Under the pieces are notes generated by a model. That model did not search any database, was not told the origin of the DNA, and saw nothing but the letters and a program-made list of their open reading frames with translations. A stretch of 64,000 nt of DNA from Marisa cornuarietis (Eukaryota; Mollusca; Gastropoda; Architaenioglossa; Ampullariidae). Below are positions 1 to 13,632 of the stretch, one piece after another. Every line of letters begins with the position of its first letter. Position 1 is the stretch's first letter. Location of the stretch: positions 11,239,501-11,303,500 of the forward strand of contig SMMW01000554.1 in assembly GCA_004794655.1 (NCBI GenBank), read 5' to 3'. Position numbers and translations under genes: made by a program.

Positions 1-385
1 AAAAGAGAAAGCAAACAAACAGTCAATGTTTAAAGAACGATTAACTCATTTACTTTGTGTGTAATTATATAGTACGGCACATTCCGTTGACTGTTTTTGT
101 CTGGAGTGAGCTGCCGTACTTCCTGCGTGTTCCCGCCCTCCAGCTTCTTGTCACATCCAACCACTTTTGGGGAGAAATTTCTTTATTAGACACTATGGTC
201 CTAGATTGTAATAGCTGTTTTACGTTAGAATATTTATGGAATTGATCAGGAAGTTGATGAAATTTCGTCACTTTTGAGTATGTTTTTATTGTTGTATAGA
301 TGTTCCTTCATTATAACATTGTCTGAAGTCAGCGTTTTTGTTTTCCAATAATCTAAACCATTTTAATGATAATATTTTACATAAT

Positions 386-388
386 ATG

Positions 389-440
<52 letters not shown>

Positions 441-441
441 T

Positions 442-469
<28 letters not shown>
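386..469 (+). repeat. (TG)n then (GA)n microsatellite
   Basis: About 50 bp of TG repeats is followed by about 25 bp of GA repeats. Confidence 0.97.
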
Positions 470-472
<3 letters not shown>

Positions 473-3400
473 CATGGATACGCAGTGCTTGAGTGTTCTG
501 TGAATACATTATTGTTGAAACGATTCACTTCCACAATAAACCTTTACAATGATCTTGTGGCGACTAATTACTGTTCCCTTTTTTTAATTTCAGCTACTGC
601 CTGATGCTAATCTATATTTCATCACGGCTGGAGGAGTGCTTGCTTCATATCAATCAAAGTATTCAAAATTTGCAAGAGCTTTAAAACATGATAAGTTTGA
701 TCTAATCTCTCCAGGTCTCTCTACCATCATCTGCATTAAAAGTCTGAGATTTATGTTAATGTATGGAACGATATCTCCGGGAAAAAAAGAATATCTTTAA
801 GGCTGTACGACTAAGGAATGAGGGGGAGGTACAGTGCTCTATTAAAATATGACAATGGCACTATGGTGCATTAAGTTCTCTTACCAAGAGAACTTGCCTC
901 GCGTCTGCGTTTCCTAGATTCTTGCCGTACACAAGTGGCTGGACTCTATTTTTCTAGTATGATTCTGTTCTTCATATTAAAGGAGGGACCGAGGCCATCG
1001 GTTGGGAAGAGTAATGAAAGACATTAATCTTAAGGACTTACGTTTGGTGATTAGTTTCAACCAAGATTAAAGGCTCACATGACAATGCGACAGAAATAAA
1101 AGTTCCACGAACAGAGTAATTAAGCTGGGAGAAATGTTCGGTGATTTAAAAGAACCAAAGCTATGAGCACCAAAGCTAACTCTTTTTTTTTTCGCTTCTG
1201 CTCTCTCTTCTTTCTTCATCTCTCGGTTACTCACTCACTCTCTCCAAAGGCAGTAATAGTGTTTCTTTCTTCTCTTATTTTTTATTCCTTCTCTTTTTTA
1301 CCCTTTTTTCTTGCTTTCCTCTGCATTGATTTCTTTCTGACCAAGCGAATACATCTTCCAGACGTCCTTACAAAAAAAAAAAAGATGAAGAACCAGACTG
1401 TCTCCATGAAATTTTTTTGCGTTATTTATTGAGTTGGTAAACTTTTTTTATTTGGTCTTAACTGCAAAATACGTATACTGACCATTGTCATGGTAAACTT
1501 AAAACCATTTAATTGCCTTTCAAAGAGAAATTATTACGCACTGGTTTAAATGATATAGATTTACTTTATTATTTATGAAAATATTGTATATGTCCAAAAA
1601 CTATAAAAACTATTACATTGTATGTCCATGCCGGCGGACTATTCTACCGTACACTATTAATGAATAGAGATTTATTTTTATTAGCATTATTCCTAAACAT
1701 CCCGTCGCTAACTATTTAACAGTAACATAAAACTCTCGATCTACAGTAATCTTAGTTTGTGCGTTATGTTGTGATGCAATATACAGTTGGTTGAGTTATA
1801 CAATCACGTTACTTCACTGTGGCTCAAGACGTAAATAGATAAAAAAAAAAATACTTCCTCCACAACACAACAAACTTCAGTACCACATTTGAGTGTTACA
1901 CCCACTGAGACCTACAAATGGTATCCCACGTCAGTCGAGACCGGCATAGTCGAGTTCCGGTTGGGACGTTGTGTGTGGAGTGCCTTAGACGAAACTCTAA
2001 AAATGACTTACTCTTCATTTACGCCCGAAACGATATTATCGCCAAAAATAGCTTACTTCCTGAACGTCTGGTTTGATTTGTTAAAAAAAAACAAATAGGT
2101 CAGTCCGTGATATCTGCTGTCCCCTTGACCTTTTCCTTATCCCTCCCTTCGTCGGTCCGTGACAGGCGGATTACCGTTTGACAGCCTGTCCGCCTCTACG
2201 GGACATGGCGGGGATGGGGGTAGGGGGGGTGTTCGACCGACCCGCGAAACACTTCGGCGCCTGCCTCCTGGTCCTTCACCCGTCATGCACACGGCAGATC
2301 ATTTTTTGACTCTAGAAGATGCCTTAGTACGCACAGAAGATTTCAGTCTTTCAGGAACAGATAACCGCCACAGACATTGCTCTATAAAAATGCGTGCAAG
2401 CCCTCGGTCAAGCCTCAGAAACCCGTGAATATACGTTGAACACTGCTGGATAATTTATTCAAAAGAATATGACCAGGGGGTATGCACATCTCTGTATTGA
2501 AAGCTGGTTTTAGTTTGTAACAAACACAAGATACCTTAAATATTCTAAACCAGACCTAGCCAAACCCTTCCCATAATACTCGTAACGAGCAAGAGCTTAC
2601 AGTACAAGGACCTTGTCCTCTCGAAACAGATTCTTAAAGCAAAGGGAGTTTGATCTCCAATCCCAGGCCTACGAGCTCTCAAATTTTTTAAGCATCTTAG
2701 AATTGCTTATGCGTTAGCAGAAACGCTGTTACTTAACTCCTTTTTTTGGTAGCTAATTGACGCCCCTAGGATCTCTGCTACTGTGCACTCACCCAAGGAC
2801 TCGTTTTTTCGCGTCATTACCATATTTTTGTTGTAAATCCTTGTGTTCGCCTCTTTACACAGCTCACACAGAATACACAGCCTGCAGCCTGGACAAGCCT
2901 GTGCAAAGGTCGCTACTCAGAAAAGATAATGACATTAAGAATCAGCAGCTGTGTGCTTGTCCTTCATCTGAAATAAATTAGATTCATTTTTTTTTCAAAA
3001 TGCAAGAACCTGTTCTGGACATGAATCAGAAGGATGTAATCAATAAAATGTGCTTTAGTAATCTTACATTTCCTTGTCGTTGGAGATCACCTTGTTGTTG
3101 TTTTATGGTCATGGTTTGTTTTAGCTCTGTATGTTTTGCGCGGGTGAGGAAAGGCTTGTTTTGTTTCAAGCACTATTTTAGTTTGTTACTGGCTTCTATT
3201 TTGCGACTCCCACACGGGAATTGATCGGAGTTGCTTCAGTTACGTAAAATTGTCAAGGCCACAGCCAGACAGTTTTACCTCGTGCAGCTCGCATTGATAT
3301 TCCTCTTCCCTGTACACAGGGAACTAGCGAGACACAGTGGGACTCTCGTTGTCAGTTAAGGCATCCTTTACTCTGATAAATGACGGTTCGCTTCACTTCC

Positions 3401-4462
3401 GCTGAATGCGGAAGGAAAGACTGCTTGCTGAGAATTCGAATCTTTTACAGAAAATCGAAAATCTAACTCATTAAATTCAAAGTAATCATTTTTCTTGGCA
3501 TTCACAATTTTCTCCTAGAAAATGTTTTTGCCAGAACAGAGGACCACAACGGACAACTGATTATTTACGCGCAAATTGTTGTCAAGATAACATTTAAGGT
3601 TGCTTTTTTTATTTCTATGTGTGTTATATGGATGCTTTTGTGGTGAGAGACGAAATATCGCCTGTACTGTACTTCACGTGTTCAGAGGTGGTGGTGGTGG
3701 TGGTGGTGGTGGTGTGTGTGTGGGGGGGATTTTCTAGTATTAATATGTCGCCTCAGAAAAGTAGTAATGCTCATTTTCATGGCTTTTAATGAAGAAATTG
3801 GCTAAACTAAAATTAAAAGGAACCATTGTAAGGAACAGTTTACAGACGACTAAAACAAGCAATACTCAGTATAGCATAAAACAAGGAACGACACAGCAGC
3901 GGGTGTTACGAAGAACAACGGAAGCTATTCATCTGTTTTTTTAGTTGTTTACTTAGGGAAGAAATTGGTGACACCTAAATACATCACAGCCATGTCCTAA
4001 CGTGGCAAGTGGTTAAGACTGTATTCATCATCTTAAACATTCATGCCTATCCCCCCACTACCTAACAAACCTTATCCTACATACTTTTATTAAACGAGAA
4101 TTTTCTTTACTTCCTTCTTTTTCTTGGCCCATTTTTCTGAAAACTATAAACTTCCATGAAGCCAAAAGGTCAATCCCAAAGAGTATGTATGACGCTACGG
4201 TCCTGGTTTAAAGGACAACACGAGCGCTCAGCGAAAATCGCTAGAAATAGAGCATAAAGTATCACAACAGCATATTCCAGTGGTATTTTATGAGGAAGAG
4301 GTACGAGAAATAATACATCAATATTTTTCTCTTAATCACACATGTATTTGTCGATAAAAAAAGGAAGTGACGAAAGGGAAATACTTCTAAAAATATCGTT
4401 TCATGAGCAGAATTCAAAAAGGAAAGATGCAATCCCCGATAAAAAAAAAACAGACCAGGACA
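470..4462. other. No gene recognised
   Basis: Mixed AT-rich DNA with a T/C-rich tract (about 1180-1340), a G-rich patch near 2205-2230 and imperfect inverted GGCGGA/TCCGCC repeats near 2165-2195. The short open frames have no family features. At 75-165 a VWSELPYFLRV-like stretch could be a LINE trace, but it is too short to call. Confidence 0.6.
3686..3721 (+). repeat. (GGT)n/(GT)n microsatellite
   Basis: About nine GGT units run into GTGTGTG and a G-run. Confidence 0.95.
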
Positions 4463-4757
4463 CAATGTGTTGTTGCTGAATGTTCTCTTCGACACTCAGA
4501 TGAAGTTAGTTTGTACTCATGAAGGAAATCCTAAAGATAATAGATACAAACGCCAGTGGATTAACTTTGTTCAGAGATGTGTATATACAGATCTCTGCTT
4601 TGTTCAAATATGCGAACTTCGTCCCCACATCGTACTCAAGAATTTGCTCAAAACATTTTAAGATCAATTGTTATCCAGTCATTTATACAGCACAAGCAAA
4701 TCGTGGACTTTCCGTAAAACGAAGAGATCTTCCTACAGCAGTGCCAGCAATACAAAA
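4463..4757 (+). pseudogene. Broken THAP domain (P-element-like or THAP gene remnant)
   Basis: Across three frames it reads CVVAECSLRHSDEVSLYS (C-x4-C), then NRYKRQWINFVQR (THAP Trp), then SYSRICSKHFKINCYPV (C-x2-H) and KRRDLPTAVPAIQ. This is the full order of C2CH THAP landmarks. At least two frameshifts separate the pieces. It may be the N-terminus of a P-like transposase or a THAP pseudogene. Confidence 0.7.
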
Positions 4758-7700
4758 GCACGAGCTGTTAAAACCATCTATGACTGCTGGTTAAAAGAAA
4801 ACTTAAACAAGGATCAAGCACCAGATATGCAACATCGACAGTTTCTACACCGTCTGGTCAAACTAACATCTTAACGCATTTACAAACACAAATCTTTATC
4901 CAATCCAATGCTAAAGACAACTGACAGTGCAAGGGGCGCCATTGATGTACATGCTCTGAACAGCTAATAAAGAACTGAGGGTGACAAACGAATTAGGAGC
5001 TTAAACGGTAACATGTGCGAGTATCACTAAATAAACAGAAAACTTTGCAGTAGCTAAATGAGGAAGAAATAAGTTTTTACATCGATAAATATATATCAAA
5101 CTATTATGTTATATTTTTAACGATATAAAGTCATTATTAGCAATCAGTTGTAAATATAAAGCAAAAATGCAATGCTGGAAATTAACCATCTATCAAATAA
5201 AAATAATTACAGGAGTTTATCTTAAACAAAGGCACATTTAAAATGTGTTTATATTTTATTAAGAATAACACACCTGGAAAAAAATCTCACATGCGCCCAC
5301 TTAGTAACAGAGAATCAATAATAGATAATAAATTTATACTGCAATGACCGTGATTGCTGGTCATTAAATTTTGATCTGAAGAAGACTTACTTACCAGTCT
5401 ATCGAGTTTAGACCTTTTAAGTTTTTTTAACTTTAGTCGAAACTTCTAAATGAAGTTCAAATCTGTAGGGCTGTATTCCAAAATCAGCCATTTCATTTTC
5501 TGGGCAAAAAAATCGCTCCTTGAACATTTCAACCTGAGTGATGTTTCTTCATTTGACTAAGACATGCATAGATTTGTTGAACTAAGACACACTCACTGTT
5601 ACAAATACTACATGCCCGTAATGAGAGCATATGAGAGTAATTTTCTGTTGCTTTCTTAGTGGGAGCTGACAATGCTGATGTTTGAAGGCTTATATATTTA
5701 AAATTAAGCATAATTATTTACTCATATTTTGTAAATTATTATTTTAAAATAAACTTAACCCGATCATAAGAAAAATGTTGCACTCAGGTTTTCCTTTAAG
5801 GCAAACACCACAGATAGCAAGAGAAAGAAAGGCACAGCCCTCTCATTTCGGTTCATTGTCCTCCTTCGGCGAGTTGGAAAAGCTTGTCTGTTGACTGTCG
5901 ATTCAGATTTTAGGGATGCAGCTTTTGTAGTTAGTTGGCTGTCACTAACAGACAGAGGAAAGTGATGTTCTAAATCAGGTCTGGATCTGCTGAATCAAAG
6001 CAAAACTAAAGTGAAACTTTCTTGTCATTCTCGCAAGGATTTTGCTGGTTGAGGACATTTAAACGCACTAAAAATTAAATGATTTTTTTACAACTTATTT
6101 TAGAAACTTTTCGTTTCCTCTCACTGAGTATTAGGGAATTCGAGATTCACAGTCTTGCTGCTTAAACCCCGTCCACCATATACACTAATTGTCTTATTAA
6201 CATCATTTTGAAGGTGCTTTTCAATCATCATCGTTCATCGTTGTCGTCATCATCATTATAATCATCGTTATCTACGTTTAACATGTTTACAGCAACAATA
6301 TTATATGTCACATGGGATTGAAGGTGAGTATTATATGCATTTTATATTTTCTCGCTAAGAAAGAGTACAATGAAATAAATTAGATTTTTTCTGAAAGTGC
6401 TTTTGAACATTAATGTAAAGAGTTTCATGTGGTAAGAATTGTTTGCCAACGGCAAGTGAAATTTACAAACTTTGAGCTGCGGCAGCTGTGCCTCACCAAA
6501 TGTTCTCTATTTTTTTTTTAGATAAAAAGTTATAGCTGCAAGAATACATTTTTTCCACCCAAGGACGAATGGATTTCACAATCTTAAAATGCCTGGGCAT
6601 AAATGAACAAAGACTGTAGGGATTTTCTGTCATTTAATTTTTTTGTACAAAATTCACAGCTTCTGTGCTTTTCTTATAATTAGATTTTTTAAACTGGTTA
6701 GAAAGGAAGGTGGCGAAGTCTAAAACTGCTACTTAACTGCTCATTGCTTAACATTTCAGGGCGATGATGTATTTCAAAGCTGACCCAAACAGTTGGGGAA
6801 TAAGAGAGCTTATCTTCCCTGAGTGAACACCAGTGCCAGGCTGCATGAAAGTTTTATCCATTTTCAGAATGCACTCGGTATAGCCGAAACATCAGTAATA
6901 TAATCTTTATAACAACAAAGAAACAACATGCACAGAAACAAAAGCAACAAATGCAAAGGCCAAGACAAAGAAACAAGAGATGCAGTGTGTCACAGAGGGG
7001 TGACATGGAAGTTAACAGTCAGTGCAGCGCGGGTGGCCGAGTCGCACCTGGACTGACTAATAAGTGGTTTTTTTTAAGATAGTGGAAAGAGAAAGGGGAA
7101 GACAATATAATTAACTGTCGCCGGCTCAGCACTTCACTTCTCAGAGAGACACGGCAAGTGCCGAGACAATGCGTGTAGGGGAGCGAAGGCTGCGTCTTCC
7201 TAGAAAGGTGCGTTGTTATATTTTTTTTAGTATCTCGGATTTGTTTGTATAAAGTGAATTTTTTCTGTATTTTTTAAAGAGAGATATAAATATGTATTAG
7301 TAAGTTTGGTTTTGTTGTTGTTGTTATAGGCGCAGTTAGCTGGAACCATTTTGTGAAGACGTCTGGCCCCGAGTGGCAGCGATTGTGTTATGAAGTTGGG
7401 TGGCTCGTCCTGAGAGACAGCACCATTTTAAGTAAAACATTTGGTCCCGACAGGCAGCGTTTGTGGTTTGGAGTATTTGTGTGTGGAAAATATATGCAGT
7501 TATTTTTTTATATACACTCCTCGAATCGTCAGTTTTCCAGTGACTGCGAATTAAGGACATTATCCAGTGTGAACATCAGAAAGTGACTTTGTGCCGGAGT
7601 ATAAACTTTACTAGTATTCTTTGTTAACAATCAGACTGAGACAACAAACTTTCTTTTAGAATATTTGCTAATTAGAGTGACTAATTTAATTAGTAATTTT

Positions 7701-8407
7701 GGGGATTTTTATTAGTTTTGTTATGGTAACAATCTTATGATGTTTTAAGTCTTTTAATAGACTTTGTTGATATAAATAATTGTATACAAGCTTGAGAAAA
7801 AGATGCAGAGTTGTTTTTGTACGAGAAAAAAAGAACACGCAAATGTCCAGGCGTTAGGTGAACGCAAGTGGCTGTGACACAGTGATAAAGACAGAAAAAT
7901 TGCCGCAGACGCGTACACACCGACTTCATGAAAGACCAAGGATTACACTGCAGTGACATTTTTTTCTTGTCTTTTTTTTTAATGAAGCAGCACAAAATAC
8001 CGCGGCTCACTAGCTGAATTTATCTGCATGTCTAAATTTAGGTAGACAACTATTGGATTAGATTTCATGATCTTATACCTCAAATGTTACATCTAGAACC
8101 AAGGACAACCACAGTGAAGACATTCAGTCAACAGATACTGTTCAACCAGAATAATTGTCTTCTACAGCACATAGACATATATATTAAAACAACAGCATAT
8201 TGTCATTCCAAGTGAATCAAGCAACAGACTCACATCCAGTGTGGTGGAGGACACCATCATGCTCAATCGGACTGAATGGGTCTTAGGTTCCATGCACTTC
8301 AAACAGGACGTACTTCACTTGTACACTACTTTGTTTTACATTCGGAAATGGTATGCTCACAGACAAAATTACTGCAGATCTGCTAAAAAAAAATAGTGTC
8401 TACAAAG
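4758..8407. other. No gene recognised
   Basis: AT-rich DNA with a short ATC-rich stretch near 6225-6265. A tandem-like pair of similar blocks sits at 7350-7400 and 7430-7470 (TCTGGCCCCGAGTGGCAGCG versus TTTGGTCCCGACAGGCAGCG). There are no supported genes or RNA genes. Confidence 0.6.
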
Positions 8408-8714
8408 TTTCTCGGGAATGTTCGGGCAGAAAACTACAAAGAACTTGTAGAAGAAATGCTGATGTAGTATCAGAAACTTGGCTGCAAAATGTCTCCAAAG
8501 ATCCACTTCCTTCATTTTCATCTGGATTTCTTTCATGAAAACTGGGGTATGGTTAGTGATGAACATGGCGAACTTTTAATCAATATATCACAACAATGGA
8601 AAAAAGATACCAGAGAAAATTGTCCACTACCATGCTAGCTGACTACTGCTAGACACTCCCCAGAGATGCTCCCCAACAGCTGTACAAGAGACAGGCAAAG
8701 AAATGTATGACGTA
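8408..8714 (+). pseudogene. Remnant of a widespread repeat-borne protein (MLADYCWTL family)
   Basis: The plus strand reads FLGNVRAENYKELVEEML, a stop, YQKLGCKMSPKIHFLHFHLD, SDEHGE, a 1-nt frameshift, MEKRYQRKLSTTMLADYC, a stop, then RDAPQQLYKRQAKK. From memory this order of motifs recurs in uncharacterised proteins of many arthropods, cnidarians and fish and is probably carried by a mobile element. I cannot name the family or its function. This copy is dead. Confidence 0.55.
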
Positions 8715-11349
8715 GTCTATGACTTGATTTTTTACAGGTATTAACCATCGGTCAACTTCTACTAGCATGCATTTCGTGATGTACACAATAATTATTCCAG
8801 ATTACAAAAAACTAGAGCCAATTTTGCTTTTTGATTGTCATATTCGTGTTGAGCACATACAAATTGATAAAAAAATAACTAATTTAATTTCAGTAACATG
8901 ACTTTTGTCAACATTTTGTTGACCAGTGTGATAGATAACAGATAAAAGTAGAAATCACACAAGTGCTTCTTCGTGCAAGAAAGAAGAATGCTAGAGGAAA
9001 GCATGAAGAATAAACTGAAAGAAATAATATTTAATTTAATTTACTAAATATGTCATTTATTTTCTTCATCAAAAGTAAGCGACTGAGATCAACGAGCCAA
9101 TCAAAGGGCACTGAAGAGGACTATGTTGTAAAGTTTGGCACTTTCCATCGCTTCGTAGACCTCCTTAAATTGAATTACATTCTAGCTGTTTCCAGAGTCA
9201 CAGTGGGGTGGAGTGGGGAGAAGCACGCGAAATAAAAATTCCTAAACAGCAATGGTTCTGGGAAAAGTTGTAAAACGAATTCCATCTGTGAAAAAGAGAT
9301 TATAGGAAACAAATAATCAGCTTTTGACCTCGACAGCAACGGGGGACAGGTTGACATGACGGTGATATTTTTACACACTTTTCTCTTCTTCACTGGCTGG
9401 CTGGCTGGCTGGCGTTACATGTACTAAAAAAAATCCAAATACCTAAGGAACAAAATTATTTTGCCCTTTTAGTACACTTCAAATAAATAGTGTTTAAAAT
9501 TATTTTACTGATTTTATTTATTGTTTGATTCTGAATATCAGGTAATACATCATCTCTTGTCCACTAAGAAATTACTTAATTTGCTTCATTTGTAATTTCA
9601 TCCAGAGGGGAAAATGTTACTGTGCGGTTAAGGGAGGGATCTTAACGAATAAGAGAATCTAAGCATACAAATCATTATTATAGCATCAGCTTTAAGCTGA
9701 TTGCTGCTTTTAGACAAGAAAAACTCTTTATTTCTTTTTTGCTCTTTACAATTAGGCTTATAATCATTTTGGCTGGGAGCTTGCTTTTTTTCCTCTTCTC
9801 TGCCATTTTCTCTTCTTCAATAAGAATTACGTCCAAGTTGCGGGCTTTTAAAACTGATCTGATAAACATTTATTATCACACTGTCCCGTCCACAAATAAA
9901 ACATGAAGATAATGATTTTTTTTTTTTTGGGGGGGGGCTTTTGTGAAATATGAAAGATCGATAATTACGGTATCTCTTTGGTTATTTCAGCATCTGTTTC
10001 TCTTTCGTCTGCTGGATGGCTCGCAAATAAATAATTCCGATCAAAGGCCACGCTTTTTGCTCTAAACGGTACAAAGAAATAACAGCTGACATGAAGCGTG
10101 AGTGGAATTAGAATATCTTTATGTTACTGTAAAAAATTATTGCCAGAAAGAGCATGTAAGAAAAAGAGAGTTCTCCCTCACTCTCTCTCTCACACACTCA
10201 CCACAGTCAGGTGGGCTTGCCTTTACATCAGGCAAACCATTCTATTTTAGGTGCTTCCCCCTCCATTTTTAAACATTTAAAACAAATGTGACAGCGGAGA
10301 AAAACAATAATGGCACAAAAATGCAAAAGAGACATGGGGGATGGGGGCAGGGTATAAAAGACGGGGGAGTGCGAAGCGGGAAGGAGGGAGGGTGAGAAAA
10401 TAAAGAGAAAGCGAAGTAGAAACGAACAGAGAAAGACGTGTTCCGAAAAAGAAAGAGTAGCATGATTTATCTTTTTGAATTTATTTGCAAGAAATTACAA
10501 TTTTACAGGCGTCTAGACACAGGTTAACATCCGGCCTTAACTCTCACCTGCTGCTGTGACATTTCTTTTATTACAGCAGTTACAAATAAGCACAGGTCAG
10601 GCCATGCGTCCGTTTAATAATCAGCTGTTGTTCTGCATTAATAAACATTAAAAGCGCTGTTGTAGTGAGACCCACAGTATTGTTAAGAAGCTAATGGCAA
10701 ACTCCATCACATAAGTAGGTGCATTCTTTGAGGAAGAAGCTTTTTCGTTGCCGGCGTAATACAGCCTTTGGGGTCTCCATTCTCAACAGGGTTTTGAACA
10801 TGCCAAAGCTTCATTTCCCTTCTCTCATGTTCACAAAAAGTAGTTTCCATTGCTGAGCAACGTACCTGATACCTAATAATGCTTGGAGCTCCGCCATTGC
10901 CTGCGGCGTCTGCGTCATCAAAAGTTAGAAGTTAGACCAGTCCACATGTGCTTTTGTCAAAATAGCTGAATAAAACATGCAACGCATTTATGCATCAAAA
11001 TAAAGACAGTGCGATGTTCATAGACTGCAAACTCAGGCCGTGTGATCCAGCAAGTCCCAGCGCTGTTGCTCTAAACTCGCTATGTCCCTGTTTGTTTTTT
11101 TTTGTTTTAGTTTTTTTTTGCACACGGGCCATAGCTGATCAGTCCTAAGCGAATCAAAATTCTAGCTTTAAATGAACTCAATATGTTTCAGTTTAAACTG
11201 TTTCTTTAAATTTTTATTGAAAGCGCGTTTTAACGCTAAAACATTAGTGCATATTAATCAGACTAAAAATTGCATCAAATATGATGGAAGGGAGACAATA
11301 ACGGACAAGGGTATAATCTTGGTCAGCGGTTATTTTAAAGTATTTCAAA
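8715..11349. other. No gene recognised
   Basis: AT-rich DNA with poly-T/G and CTCTCT/CACACA runs (9920-9940, 10178-10200). No coding signature. Confidence 0.6.
9391..9412 (+). repeat. (CTGG)n microsatellite
   Basis: Five tandem CTGG units. Confidence 0.9.
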
Positions 11350-11525
11350 GTAGAGATTTACATGACCGGAGAACAGCTTGAACAACAATTTCAAATACCT
11401 GGGAGCCACTTTGCCTGAAAATGGTAGCTGCTCGGCAGAAAGCTGCATTAGGACTGCAAACGAAGTAGCAACCATTGTCAGGCTGCAAGGGATTTGGCGC
11501 AATAACACATTAGGTGTGTTATCAA
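11350..11525 (+). pseudogene. LINE RT thumb-region remnant
   Basis: The plus strand reads NNFKYLGATLPENGSCSAES and then CIRTANEVATIVRLQGIWR, resembling the FKYLGATLxxDGxxxAEIRxRI region of non-LTR RTs. It is isolated, has no catalytic boxes and is followed by repeat copy A at 11596. Confidence 0.6.
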
Positions 11526-11595
11526 GTAGCGACTTACAAGGCGTAGTTCCCATTCGAGATGTGGGCTTGCTGATACAGAAAACATAATCCAGGCA

Positions 11596-12554
11596 TTCCA
11601 CCCAATCCTCAGTTCCTTTTCTTCCTCCATGCACTTACTTTATATTTACTATGGTGTCAACTGTCTGCTGACCTTTGTGTCTCTTGTATGGGGCACTAAG
11701 CTTGCCTCCACACGGGAAAATGTGCTCTAAATTCAACATCTAATCATTATTATTGGTTGCATGATGTGTTGGGATAACGCGTGCTTTCACTAAATGATAA
11801 ACACAACTGCATCACTGATGTTTGATGTAATATGGAATGGATTTATTTTAGTGGAAAAGAGCCTAAACGGTTAAATATGTTACCAGAATGTAGGGCTTAT
11901 AAAAATTCTATGTTCACAACACTGAAGCGCATCCACTGCCTCTATTGACACCACATATAATGGAAGAAAACATACACATGTATTTTATATGTATGTACTG
12001 TCGCGTCGGCAATATAAGTTACAGGTGTGATGACTCTTGGTACCAGATTTGCACTTAAAAAAACTGGTCGTGGTAACTGGGCAGAAAATCACGTGACCAA
12101 AATGGAGACTGACCTCTCATACCAGCTTAGTGCTTCACGTCTCTTGAAATAACCACACGGTACAGTCACACAGCGGCCATTCATATACAGAAGTATAAAT
12201 TACACGTACAGACTGGTTTTAACATAGCGTCTTTTGTGCATGTCTGAATCGAGGGAAAGGGTTTTTGCTAATTCGAGTAAAAGGACACTCTGGTTTTACA
12301 CCACCAGCCTTTGTTACAATTATTATGATATGACATGCAGTTCCACAAATGGGTTATTTATTGGGCTGTTTTTTTGTTGGTTTTTTTTTTTTAGAAAAAA
12401 GGTTCTCGGCTACAGCCATGAAGATAGAGGTCAGAGATGACGGCCTCATCTTAACCATGTGAAATTATAATGTGCCCAAGTTGCTAATTCATGACTGAAA
12501 ATAACAGAGCAATAATTAACGTTGATCTGCATAGATAACATTTATTGCACAATG
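11596..12554 (+). repeat. ~1-kb dispersed repeat, copy A
   Basis: A direct repeat of 14545-15549 with many substitutions and indels. Shared blocks include CTTGTATGGGGCACT, AACATCTAATCATTAT, TGTAGGGCTTATAAAAATTC and GATCTGCATAGATAACATTT at the end. No protein is recognised. Confidence 0.85.
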
Positions 12555-13339
12555 GCTGACAGCTGTCGACATAACTCGTTCTTTTTGTGGGTGTCTGCGT
12601 CGGGGGAAGGTGGGAGGGGGTCATTGTTTGTTTTTTTTAAAATAAGCTTCGTGATAATGTCCTTGGTCACCTTTGGATCTAGTCTCAGCGTTTACATAAC
12701 CTTAAAGGCCAACACGAGTGCAACATTTGTTTCTTTATGAACAGGTTAAGTTCATTTTAAAATAATAAAAATATGAGTACATAGTTATGCTTAATTTTCA
12801 AGACAGTCCAAGACTAAACACCTGAAAACACTGTAATGAATTATCTAACTTTATTATTACATCAAAGAATATGTGTGAAACACGGTCCCCTTTCTGGTAA
12901 AACACCCCCCCCCCCAAAAAAAAAAAGGCCTTCCTAGTAAGGTGATTAGGAGATGATTAAGGCATGCAGACAAAGCGATGCCTTTGTCCACTGAGACAAC
13001 GGGGATGGAATTTTTGTATGCCGCCTCTGCAACAGGAAAAGAAGGATCAGAAATTACTTCCCTTGTCAAAGGGTGGGTGGAATTTTCTTCCCAAGCTGAG
13101 CCTGCAGTCACGTTGCTGGACCACATACAGGCAACCTATGACGACAGCACTTATGACACGGCGTGGGATAGGGTAGGCTAGCGGCAGGTCAACAGACGTG
13201 TAAGTAGGTGTGTGCGTGGGGGGGGGGGTTCAGCATAGGGCGTGGATAATCGTCTGTGTCAATGAAGGAAAACGTGAAAAGAATACAGACTAATGGAGAG
13301 ACTCCCCGACAGACCTATTGACCGTCTGTGTCCGCGAAT

Positions 13340-13632
13340 GACTGAGACGCAAATTTCTTTCCCTTCCGGAATATTTGTCCCACTTTGTGCACACATGGAA
13401 TGCTCTGCCATCGTAACTCTCCACCATCACCTCAGCAACCACGTTTCGGAAAAGACTGAAGACTCATTTGTTTACTTAAGACAGACATAAACAACCTAGC
13501 ACCATTTCTGTCTTTATTATTTTTTACTTTCCTATTGTTTTTTTTTCTTCTCTTCTGTTTTTGCTGTGCAATGAGCATTCTTTTGAATGGATACCTGCGC
13601 AATATAAATCGACATCATCATCATGATCATCA
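13340..13632 (+). pseudogene. CR1-like LINE C-terminus with (CAT)n tail
   Basis: The plus strand reads ...WNALPS, then ATTFRKRLKTHLFT (frame-shifted), a T-rich 3' UTR, GCGCAATATAAATCGA and a CATCATCATCATGATCATCA tail. This is the standard end of a CR1-type element. Confidence 0.6.

Noticed and set aside
338..604. 88-codon plus-strand frame
   Set aside because: Mostly translated TG/GA microsatellite.
1163..1432. 89-codon hydrophobic plus-strand frame
   Set aside because: It comes from a T/C-rich low-complexity tract and resembles no membrane protein.
7029..7045. GCGGGTGGCCGAGT, similar to a tRNA-Ser/Leu 5' arm
   Set aside because: No matching acceptor stem, anticodon arm or T-loop follows, so it is not a tRNA gene.
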